Source: Balneola sp.
GTDB lineage: Bacteria > Bacteroidota > Rhodothermia > Balneolales > Balneolaceae
Direction: 5' to 3'
DNA length: 51,941 nt
Assembly (NCBI GenBank): GCA_017643645.1
Contig: JAEPNB010000015.1
Span: 1 to 51,941 of the forward strand
The notes below the pieces were generated by a model that worked only from the letters and a program-made list of their open reading frames with translations, was not told the origin of the DNA and made no database searches. A program made the translations under genes and the position numbers. This document shows positions 44,996-51,941 of the stretch, in pieces; position 1 is the stretch's first letter, and each line of letters opens with the position of its first letter.

Positions 44996-46525
44996 ATGAA
45001 AATTTTTGCTATTGCTGCTTCACTTGTTTTATTCATTTCGTGTACCGGCAGTTATTATTCGAACATCTACCACTCGCCGCAACCGAATTTACAACCCGGT
45101 GAGGAATACGAAACAATAACGGAAAATACTTTTCTCACTCCATCTGAATATCCACTATCCACTTTTGCTATTGATGTAGATGGAGCTTCATATTCAAATA
45201 TCCGGAGAATGATCATGGACGGTCGCCTCCCTGTAAAAGATGCTGTGAGGGTTGAAGAAATGATAAATTATTTCAGCTATAATTATGAACAGCCAAGAAA
45301 TGAAGAGCCATTTTCAGTACACACTGATATTGGACCTTCTCCCTGGAATCCCGAACATCAACTTGTACAAATTGGTATTAAAGGCAAAGAAATACATACT
45401 GACGATTTACCACCCAGTAATCTCGTTTTTTTGCTTGACGTTTCCGGTTCTATGGGCTCAACTGATAAGCTCCCATTACTAGTAAAAGGCTTCAAACTAT
45501 TAGTTAATCAATTAAGAGAGCAAGACCTTGTATCCATTGTTGTTTATGCAGGAAGTTCAGGCTTAGTCCTTCCTCCTACTTCAGGAGATCAAAAAGAGAA
45601 AATAATCTCTGCTCTCGATGATCTATACGCCCAAGGATCTACAGCCGGTGGGGATGGAATTAAACAAGCATATAAAGTAGCTCTTAAGAATTATAAGCAA
45701 GAAGGAAATAACAGAGTTATACTTGCCACAGATGGTGATTTTAATGTTGGAGTTTCATCCACATCCGAACTTGTTAAACTTGTTGAAGAAAAAAGAGAGC
45801 AGGGAATTGATTTGTCGATCTTAGGTTTTGGTACAGGAAATCTGAAAGATTCTAAAATGGAGCAGATCGCCAATAATGGAAACGGGAACTATTATTACAT
45901 CGATAATTTATTGGAAGCCAAAAAAGTACTTGTTTCAGAAATGGGAGGAACCCTTCATACTATTGCAAAAGATGTGAAAATTCAGGTTGAGTTCAATCCA
46001 CAGAATGTAAAAGCATACCGCTTGATCGGCTATGAAAACCGTTTGCTAGCTGATGAGGATTTCAATAATGACGAAAAAGATGCCGGAGAACTTGGAGCAG
46101 GTCATACCGTTACTGCTTTATATGAGGTTATACCTGAAGGAGTGCCTATTTCAAATAACTTACTACCGGTTGATCCTTTAAAATATCAGGGTCAAATTTC
46201 TGAAGCGCAAAGTAAGCACAGCAACGAATTATTGACCGTTAAATTACGATATAAAAATCCTAATGAGGATCAGAGCAGTTTAATAACAGAAATAATTTAT
46301 AAATCAGAAACTACAGATCTTAATGAAAACCTCAAGTTTGCAGCATCGGTAGCTTCCTTCGGCATGTTACTTCGGGATTCAAAATTCAAAGGAAACAGCT
46401 CGTTCCAAATGGTTCAGCAATTAGCCAAAGAATCAAAAGGTGTTGATGAAAACGGATATCGTGCTGAGTTTATAAAGATTGTAGAGCTTGCTGAGCTACT
46501 TTATAAAGGTGAAGCTAAAAATTAG
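44996..46525 (+). CDS. VWA-domain lipoprotein (YfbK family)
   Basis: A 509-residue lipoprotein (lipobox ISC, lipidated Cys16). It lacks the carboxypeptidase-like domain of its paralogue. The von Willebrand N-terminal domain starts at about 40, the MIDAS DVSGSM lies at 148-153 with ATDGDFNVG later, and DUF3520 lies at the C-terminus. The final 15 residues (ELAELLYKGEAKN) are identical to the paralogue. The different anchoring, a lipid versus a signal peptide plus beta-sandwich, suggests the two act in different places in the envelope. Confidence 0.92.
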   Translation: MKIFAIAASLVLFISCTGSYYSNIYHSPQPNLQPGEEYETITENTFLTPSEYPLSTFAIDVDGASYSNIRRMIMDGRLPVKDAVRVEEMINYFSYNYEQPRNEEPFSVHTDIGPSPWNPEHQLVQIGIKGKEIHTDDLPPSNLVFLLDVSGSMGSTDKLPLLVKGFKLLVNQLREQDLVSIVVYAGSSGLVLPPTSGDQKEKIISALDDLYAQGSTAGGDGIKQAYKVALKNYKQEGNNRVILATDGDFNVGVSSTSELVKLVEEKREQGIDLSILGFGTGNLKDSKMEQIANNGNGNYYYIDNLLEAKKVLVSEMGGTLHTIAKDVKIQVEFNPQNVKAYRLIGYENRLLADEDFNNDEKDAGELGAGHTVTALYEVIPEGVPISNNLLPVDPLKYQGQISEAQSKHSNELLTVKLRYKNPNEDQSSLITEIIYKSETTDLNENLKFAASVASFGMLLRDSKFKGNSSFQMVQQLAKESKGVDENGYRAEFIKIVELAELLYKGEAKN

Positions 46526-46526
46526 T

Positions 46527-46593
46527 TTTAAACCAAATCAATTAACTAATAACCATTAACAAAAAGTTATAGGTTATTAGTTATTGGTTTAAA
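46527..46593. terminator. Bidirectional hairpin between VWA and DUF2911 genes
   Basis: tttaaaccaa (46527-46536) pairs with ttggtttaaa (46584-46593), and aactaataacc (46544-46554) pairs with ggttattagtt (46572-46582), between convergent genes. It is AT-rich but long. Confidence 0.65.
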
Positions 46594-46600
46594 TCTTTCA

Positions 46601-47557
46601 TTACTTTTCTTTCAAAGAATCAATTCTTCTCTGAAGCACCTGTTTGGTTCTATCGTCAGAAGCCAGCTCTTTTGCTTGTTTGTACGCTTCTTCAGCCTTT
46701 TTAAGTTCTTCGGCTTCTTCATAAACCTCTGCCGCTGAGTAATGCGCCCTCCAATCATCTGACCACTCATTTCTCATCTCAGCAGCTTCTTTTAGACCTT
46801 CGTCTTTTTTACCATTTAAGATCAATAACTTCGCATGCAACCCTAATGTTTGCACACTTCGGTCAATTTCTAAAGCTCTTGCTGCCCATTGCAAAGCTAC
46901 ATCCGGTTTGTAATCATTATTTTGCAAATACGTTGCTCCCTGAACCCAACCTTGCCATGAAAATGCAGGAAGTGTTCTAAACTGATTTTCAATATGCACA
47001 AAAGTAGTTTCCATTGGTATCTCAACTTTAAAAGGAACTTTCAGATGAGCCCATTTCAACGAAATATCAACAGAAGTATTTGTATAGTCACTGAATGAAA
47101 ACTTCATCCATTCGTATTTACTGTCCATTTCTTCAGGAGTTACTGTAATCCGCAGTGCATCCTCATTTTCATCATAAAAATAACTTCCCCAGGCTTCACT
47201 GAAGTTTGAAAAAATGATCACCCATTCCTCTTCTCCCGGAATAGTGTGCATTCCATAAGAACCCGCTTTTAGTTTTTGCCCATTGATAAGCACATCATCG
47301 GTTACAGTGAAAAGAGTATTCTTATTTGCGCCTGTTCTCCATACTTCACCATAAGGAACTAATCCACCCCAAATTTCCCGATCTTTAATTCCTACAGAGT
47401 TGTATTCAAAACTGATGGTTGTAAATCCTATAGTGATACTTCGTGTTTCCTTTGGGCTTGCCTGTGGAAGAGTTAAGGACACCGGTAGCTGCGCCAATAC
47501 CGCCGTTGATATAAAACACATCATTAAAAATACTGCTCCAACTATACTTCTTTTCAT
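46601..47557 (-). CDS. Secreted DUF2911 protein with TPR tail
   Basis: A 318-residue protein with a signal peptide (about 1-22). The DUF2911 region (about 30-180) has the typical VPYGEVWRTGANKNTLFT and KLKAGSYGMHTIPGEEEWVIIFS strands. The C-terminal 110 residues are helical repeats (ALEIDRSVQTLGLHAKLLIL; EEAYKQAKELASDDRT) of TPR type. DUF2911 has no known activity; members are exported and very common in Bacteroidota. It is convergent with the second VWA gene. Confidence 0.92.
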   Translation of the reverse strand: MKRSIVGAVFLMMCFISTAVLAQLPVSLTLPQASPKETRSITIGFTTISFEYNSVGIKDREIWGGLVPYGEVWRTGANKNTLFTVTDDVLINGQKLKAGSYGMHTIPGEEEWVIIFSNFSEAWGSYFYDENEDALRITVTPEEMDSKYEWMKFSFSDYTNTSVDISLKWAHLKVPFKVEIPMETTFVHIENQFRTLPAFSWQGWVQGATYLQNNDYKPDVALQWAARALEIDRSVQTLGLHAKLLILNGKKDEGLKEAAEMRNEWSDDWRAHYSAAEVYEEAEELKKAEEAYKQAKELASDDRTKQVLQRRIDSLKEK

Positions 47558-47668
47558 CTTAAAGGAATTAATTTACGGTTTCGTCTAATCTAAGAAACTT
47601 TAAGAGAATATTTCTTATTTGAAACAATGAGAGCATCTTTTTCGTCTTACAGAAAAAATTGTACCACC

Positions 47669-48523
47669 ATGACACAACAGGGCAGATTTAAAAGATCCAA
47701 CAACAACGACGATTTCGACTTAGATTCCTACCTCGATGAACAAGCTCATAAAACCTCCGAGCCCACTCAGCAAGTTGAGGATGAGCACGAAACTTCTTTT
47801 ATAAAAAATGCAGGTCTTGGTCTTGCTCTGGTATTCACTGCATTCCTGTGGTATCATGACTGGAGCCCGAAACAGGCATATACAAGCATTTTCGGAAATG
47901 ATGAAGCCACTGTTGTAGCAACAGGTCAGGCCGGAAATCGAATTGTAATTGACATCCCTGAGATCAGAATCCCGGAAATTACTATTCCTGAAGCACGAGA
48001 GATTGAAAGAGCCATAGAAAGAGAACTGGCCAGAGCTTCAGGCACCGCAGAGCTCCCCTCCGTCACTGATTATTTATTGGAATTAAAAGAGCTTGGTTTA
48101 TTGGAAGACGACAAGCTAAGTGCTTTTCAAGCTCGTCAACTCCATTCAGCCGGGGTTCCTGTTTCCTATATTCAGGAAGTAGACAATGCCGGGTTTTTAG
48201 ACGATCTGAACTTTGTAGCAATTTCTGAATTCTATAACAATGATATCCCTCTAAACTATATTTCTGAATTTGAAGAAGCAGGTTTTTTGGATAAAGTGAA
48301 TTTCATCGGAATAAGCGAATTCTACCAAAATAATGTGAGTATGGATTATTTAAGAACCCTGGACCAGGCCGGATATCTTGACGACCTCAGCTTTGTATAC
48401 ATCACAGAGTATTACAAAGCCGGAGTTACTACAGACTTTTTGGACGATCTGAAAGCAAAAGGATTGTATGAAGATCTGAGCTTTGTAGATGTTGTAGAAA
48501 TGTATAAAGACGAAAATAACTAG
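47669..48523 (+). CDS. Tandem family member A1: acidic-motif single-pass protein with 30-residue repeats
   Basis: A 284-residue protein from the ATG at 47669 (MTQQGRFKR), chosen because the three following paralogues start equally (MSNQKF, MSSQRF, MANQRF); an upstream ATG at 47627 would add 14 residues. The cytoplasmic part has NNDDFDLDSYLDEQA, then one transmembrane helix (about 48-62) followed by DWSPKQAYTSIFG, the A-type signature. The periplasmic part has about four units of 30 residues with the core AGFLDDLNFVAISEFYNN. It is the first gene of a four-gene operon with gaps of 4-8 bp. No database family was recognised. Confidence 0.8.
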   Translation: MTQQGRFKRSNNNDDFDLDSYLDEQAHKTSEPTQQVEDEHETSFIKNAGLGLALVFTAFLWYHDWSPKQAYTSIFGNDEATVVATGQAGNRIVIDIPEIRIPEITIPEAREIERAIERELARASGTAELPSVTDYLLELKELGLLEDDKLSAFQARQLHSAGVPVSYIQEVDNAGFLDDLNFVAISEFYNNDIPLNYISEFEEAGFLDKVNFIGISEFYQNNVSMDYLRTLDQAGYLDDLSFVYITEYYKAGVTTDFLDDLKAKGLYEDLSFVDVVEMYKDENN

Positions 48524-48530
48524 GACTATT

Positions 48531-49472
48531 ATGAGTAATCAAAAATTTCGGAACGACCTAAATAATAACCCCGATCCCGATTTTGACCTGGATGCATATA
48601 TAGATGCCCAAGCAAACGCCGGTGATCAGAACTTTGAACAGGAATTCGATTCGCATCCAACAACAAAAAGAAATCTGTTGGCTCTTTCGGTTATATTAAT
48701 TCCGGCAGTATGGTTCTTCTTGAGCGATCCTTTTTCCATATTTTCTGATGATATAAATATTGCGCCTTCTCAGACAGGACAAACAATATTTGTAGAAAGG
48801 CCTCAACCCGATGTAAGAGTAGTAACTGCACCTGCACCTGCACCTGCTCCTTCTGTACAGGATTTTGACTTCGATTTCAGTTTTAATTTTGAACCCGGTA
48901 ATGGTGTTGCTGATCTTGGGATGAGTTATACGGATTATCTTGCTAAGCTTAAAGAGTTAGGTTATCTGGATGACTTTGGTAGTAGCGGATCTACGCGTTT
49001 GTACCAAAACAATGTTCCTGTAGACTATATTGATGCTATTGGAAAAGCCGGTATGTTAGATAATTTTGGCAGTACATCTATATCCCGATTATATAGTAAT
49101 AATATACCTATCGAGTATTTAGAACAGTTCGAAAGCACAGGAATTATGGGCAACTTTGGAAGCACTTCTATATCCAGACTTTATCAGAATAATGTACCAT
49201 TTGAATACATAATTGGTTTTGAGGAAGCAGGAATACTGGATGATTTCGGAAGTACATCTATCTCAAGATTATATCAGAATAATGTACCCTCAGAATATAT
49301 TTCTGAAATAGCAGCAGGTGGATATTTGAATAATTTTGGCAGTACATCAATTGTGCGACTTCACCAAAATCAGGTTCCCGTTAGTTTTTTAAAAACTCTT
49401 GACGAAAAAGGGTTATTGGATGATATGTCGTCCGAGTCAGTAGTTACTACTTATCAAATTGAAGGACAATAA
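48531..49472 (+). CDS. Tandem family member B1: acidic-motif single-pass protein with 30-residue repeats
   Basis: A 313-residue protein. The cytoplasmic motif DPDFDLDAYIDAQA is followed by TKRNLLALSVILIPAVWFFL, the B-type transmembrane segment (about 46-66). A low-complexity linker (TAPAPAPAPS) leads to about five units of 30 residues from about 135 on, core YLDDFGSTSISRLYQNNVP, then a half unit. Repeat units inside the gene are more alike than between genes, so they are homogenised within it. The gap to A1 is 7 bp and to A2 5 bp. Confidence 0.8.
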   Translation: MSNQKFRNDLNNNPDPDFDLDAYIDAQANAGDQNFEQEFDSHPTTKRNLLALSVILIPAVWFFLSDPFSIFSDDINIAPSQTGQTIFVERPQPDVRVVTAPAPAPAPSVQDFDFDFSFNFEPGNGVADLGMSYTDYLAKLKELGYLDDFGSSGSTRLYQNNVPVDYIDAIGKAGMLDNFGSTSISRLYSNNIPIEYLEQFESTGIMGNFGSTSISRLYQNNVPFEYIIGFEEAGILDDFGSTSISRLYQNNVPSEYISEIAAGGYLNNFGSTSIVRLHQNQVPVSFLKTLDEKGLLDDMSSESVVTTYQIEGQ

Positions 49473-49477
49473 ATACT

Positions 49478-50230
49478 ATGAGTTCTCAACGATTTAAAAA
49501 CGAACTTCGTGGTGATCAGGATGATCCCGATTTTGATCTGGATGCTTATTTACAAGAACAATCTCATCCGGATGAACAATTTGAAGAACAAATTAACGAC
49601 TCTCCAAAAAGCTCTTTTATAAAGAATACCTTTTTCATTCTGGGACTTTCCATTTTTGCTTTGTTATACTTTAACGACTGGAGTCCTAAGCTTGTTTATG
49701 GAAATATTTTCGGAGTTGAAGAATATCAAAAACAGACAGTAGCTCCTGACCCCGTAATTCCCGCCACCGCTAATTCAGAACCCGATGTTGTTATTACTGA
49801 CAGCGATTTGGCAGCAGCTAACGATATTGTTGTTACACAAGGACTTGAAAACCTGGCCCGTTTAGAGGCTCTGGAAGCATTAGAAAGCCTCGAAGGTTTA
49901 GCTGAACTGGAAAATCTGGAAGGACTTGAGGGTTTAGAAGAGTTGGCAAAACTTTCAGCACTTGAAGGACTTAAAGCACTTTCGAATCTTGAAAATCCAT
50001 CTTTCATTCAAGTAGAAAATAATTCCACTGAATTTCCTGCTACTCTAGAAGATTATAACATAAAATTAAATGAAGCCGGGCTTTCAGATAAATTTGGTAC
50101 AGAAACGGTAGCTGAACTTTTCGCCGCCAAAGTTCCGGTTCCTGTATTGAAAACATTGAATGACAATGATCTGTTAAATACATTCGATATTTCATCACTG
50201 ATAGAAGGATACAAGCATCAAGGAAACTAA
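49478..50230 (+). CDS. Tandem family member A2: acidic-motif single-pass protein with Leu/Glu-rich repeat
   Basis: A 250-residue protein. The cytoplasmic motif is DPDFDLDAYLQEQS, followed by SFIKNTFFILGLSIFALLYF and NDWSPKLVYGNIFG, so it is A-type like A1. Between the anchor and the end lies a Leu/Glu/Ala-rich stretch (about 124-172, units like LEGLAELENLEGLEG) that is nearly pure amphipathic helix. Only one and a half of the 30-residue units remain at the C-terminus (SDKFGTETVAELFAAKVP). It may therefore have lost repeats and gained a helical rod. Confidence 0.8.
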   Translation: MSSQRFKNELRGDQDDPDFDLDAYLQEQSHPDEQFEEQINDSPKSSFIKNTFFILGLSIFALLYFNDWSPKLVYGNIFGVEEYQKQTVAPDPVIPATANSEPDVVITDSDLAAANDIVVTQGLENLARLEALEALESLEGLAELENLEGLEGLEELAKLSALEGLKALSNLENPSFIQVENNSTEFPATLEDYNIKLNEAGLSDKFGTETVAELFAAKVPVPVLKTLNDNDLLNTFDISSLIEGYKHQGN

Positions 50231-50234
50231 TATT

Positions 50235-51302
50235 ATGGCAAATCAAAGATTTAAAAATGAATTACGTGGCAATCAGGATGATCCCGATTTTGATCTGGAT
50301 TCATATATAGACGAGCAAGCCAATGCTACCGGTACAGAAGAATTTGATCAGGAATATGTTGAACCGCCAACATCCACTAAAAGAAATATCATTGCCATAT
50401 TACTGTTTGCTGTGATACCGGCTGTTTGGTTTTTAACAAGTAGTCCGATTTCTGATTTTAACTTTGATAATGGCAATCAAACAACGGTTTCTCAGGGGCA
50501 AAATGTAATACAAGCTCCGTTACCACCTGCTGCGCCGCTACCTCCAAGAGTTTCAACATCCGAAGGTGTAACCAGTGTGTATCTGGATTATTTACAAGCT
50601 GCGAACGAAGCCGGATATACCAATCAAATCAATCCTACCGGAATACGGGCGCTATACGACAGCGGTGTGCCTCTTTCTTATTTAGAACAGATGAATCAAG
50701 CCGGTTTTTTGGACGATTTCTCCTATTCAGGTATCATCGGATTGTACAACAGTGGAGTGCCGATGGAATATTTAACGATGATGAACGAAGCAGGATATTT
50801 GGATGACTTTTCCTATTCAGGAATCATTGGGCTGTACAACGGAGGCGTTCCCACTTCTTATCTGGATCAACTTAATGTTGGCGGTTATTTAGATAATTTT
50901 TCCTACTCAGGAGTTATCGGTTTGTATAATGGCGGCGTTCCAAATGAGTTTCTTGCCCGAATGGAAGCCGGCGGTTATCTGGACAATTTTTCTTATTCCG
51001 GATTGATTGGCCTGTACAATGGCGGTGTTAGTGTTGAGTATCTGGACAGATTAAACGCGGCAGAACTCCTGAACGATTTTTCTTACTCTGCCATAATCGG
51101 GCTCCAAAGCTCGGGTGTTACTACGGATTACATTATTCAATTAAAAGAAGCCGGTTTCCTGAACAACTTTTCTTATTCAGGAATCATCGGTTTATACAAC
51201 TCAGATGTCCCCGTAAGTTTTATACAGGAACTGGACAGCAGAAGCCTCCTCGTTGATATGAGTTATACTGATGTGATCAGAGCATATGGAGATGGGAATT
51301 AG
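50235..51302 (+). CDS. Tandem family member B2: acidic-motif single-pass protein with 30-residue repeats
   Basis: A 355-residue protein, the longest member. The cytoplasmic motif is DPDFDLDSYIDEQA, followed by TKRNIIAILLFAVIPAVWFL (B-type), a proline-rich linker (PLPPAAPLPPR) and seven to eight 30-residue units with core YLDDFSYSGIIGLYNGGVP. The 90-bp DNA repeats behind them span about 50610-51290. It is the last gene of the A-B-A-B operon; no clear terminator follows. Confidence 0.8.
   Translation: MANQRFKNELRGNQDDPDFDLDSYIDEQANATGTEEFDQEYVEPPTSTKRNIIAILLFAVIPAVWFLTSSPISDFNFDNGNQTTVSQGQNVIQAPLPPAAPLPPRVSTSEGVTSVYLDYLQAANEAGYTNQINPTGIRALYDSGVPLSYLEQMNQAGFLDDFSYSGIIGLYNSGVPMEYLTMMNEAGYLDDFSYSGIIGLYNGGVPTSYLDQLNVGGYLDNFSYSGVIGLYNGGVPNEFLARMEAGGYLDNFSYSGLIGLYNGGVSVEYLDRLNAAELLNDFSYSAIIGLQSSGVTTDYIIQLKEAGFLNNFSYSGIIGLYNSDVPVSFIQELDSRSLLVDMSYTDVIRAYGDGN
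50610..51290 (+). repeat. Tandem 90-bp coding repeats inside B2
   Basis: Seven to eight copies of a unit encoding [Y/F]LDDFSYSGIIGLYNxGVP plus a variable helix of about 10 residues. Copies are diverged at synonymous sites, so the array is not very recent, but the protein consensus is well kept, which indicates selection. Confidence 0.85.
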
Positions 51303-51941
51303 ATACGTCATTCTGAACCATGTGCTGAACTTGGTTCGGTATTGTTTCAGGATCTTATATAAAGGCTTATAATTTCAAAACTTTCCCAAACTATCCGCCG
51401 AGCCTGAAGGCTCTACTTGTTTAAAAGACACTTTAATCTCCTTCGTGATTTCTTGATTGGGAAATAAAAAAAATCCTTCTTAGCCAATTCTCTAACCCAC
51501 CCTTGTTCCCTCCCTAACATCAGGGAGGGAGACTCTACAACTCCACTCAGATATCAATTAGCACGTCCCCTTCCCTTGTTTAAGGGAAGGGACAGGGATG
51601 GGTTCGTCAATACTGTGAAATAGCCTCCGTTATTTACCTCGTTCCCAAGCTCTGCTTGGGAACGCCAGTCGGAAGCTCCTGCTTCCTATGATAAATTTAA
51701 CCACAAGCCTCAATACCACATTCCGAACAAGACGTACGGGTTGAGAAGTAGATGTTGTGCAGTTTACCGGCTCATAAACCGCACAACATCCCTCTGATCT
51801 CACACATGTGTTCGATCGGTCTCCCTTCGAAGGGAGATTTAGAATCTTCTCTGCAAATTCTCTGACCCACCCTTGTTCCCTCCCTAACATCAGGGAGGGA
51901 GACTCTACAACTCCACTCAGATATTAATTAGCACGTCCCCT
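51303..51941. repeat. Gene-free segment with long direct repeats and hairpins
   Basis: Bases from about 51485 to 51573 recur almost exactly from about 51857 to the window end (tctctaacccacccttgttc / tctctgacccacccttgttc, and so on), a direct repeat with a period of 372 bp. Inside are hairpins: ccctccctaacatcagggaggg in both copies, ccttcccttgtttaagggaagg (51570-51592) and cgttcccaagctctgcttgggaacg (51641-51665). No gene is supported here. Confidence 0.8.

Noticed and set aside
50610-51290. Tandem 90-bp repeats considered as a CRISPR array
   Set aside because: They are in one open reading frame, encode a conserved 30-residue protein unit and diverge at synonymous sites.
51630-51890. 86-codon minus-strand reading frame
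   Set aside because: It consists of the repeated hairpins (gggagg and cgttcccaagc types) and has no protein-like features, so it is almost certainly spurious.
1-51941. rRNA and tRNA genes
   Set aside because: None were recognised by eye on either strand; a covariance-model search would be needed to exclude a tRNA in the gene-free segments.

Overview
The window is chromosomal DNA of an AT-rich FCB-group bacterium, most likely Balneolota (Balneola/Gracilimonas-like) or a close Bacteroidota relative. The evidence is the family mix: DUF6090, DUF5916 and DUF2911 proteins, YfbK-type VWA proteins, a large M14 peptidase with a glutaminase-like tail, carboxypeptidase-like-domain TonB receptors, GxxExxY, and 'tgtcatgtcgag'-type hairpin repeats, together with start codons that mostly lack strong Shine-Dalgarno sites. 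The lineage call is inference; no rRNA or tRNA gene was recognised.

Layout. 1-354 is gene-free and holds one arm of a long inverted repeat whose partner lies at 35375-35613. 355-1775 (minus strand) has a BFD-like [2Fe-2S] protein translationally coupled to a bidomain dCTP-deaminase-like protein. 1966-3696 is an orphan secreted protein with foreign codon preference and cassette-like borders. 3790-6766 holds a cupin, then an SDR / AraC regulator / membrane protein operon. 6805-7720 is a REP-associated tyrosine transposase (RAYT) element with REP hairpins that breaks up a DUF6090 gene. 7809-13631 has an HXXEE membrane protein group, a 3'-5' exonuclease, and a lipoprotein plus transglutaminase/TPR pair. 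13893-17059 holds an ammonium transporter convergent with a membrane-anchored flavoprotein disulfide reductase. 17179-20300 is a probable metal (zinc-type) TonB uptake operon. 20489-24539 carries a LEA2 lipoprotein, Ogt, an amidohydrolase, a beta-barrel protein and a PepSY protein.

24625-33951 is the most unusual part: ten intact, same-strand DUF6090 membrane proteins with an almost constant 45-50 residue membrane head and very divergent tails. Most are separated by spacers that contain a truncated copy of the head joined in frame to one of two imperfect-palindrome repeats. A GxxExxY protein, whose C-terminus is itself encoded by one of those repeats, closes the array.

34026-42803 has a DEFD-variant DbpA-like helicase, palindromic repeats, MsrA, an M14 peptidase, a DUF5916 outer-membrane protein and a threonine dehydratase. 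42971-46525 holds two tandem VWA/DUF3520 proteins with signs of recent gene conversion, followed by a convergent DUF2911/TPR protein. 47669-51302 is a four-gene set of single-pass membrane proteins in A-B-A-B order, sharing a short acidic cytoplasmic motif and carrying 30-residue periplasmic repeats. This is the second candidate for an undescribed system. The window ends in gene-free repeats.
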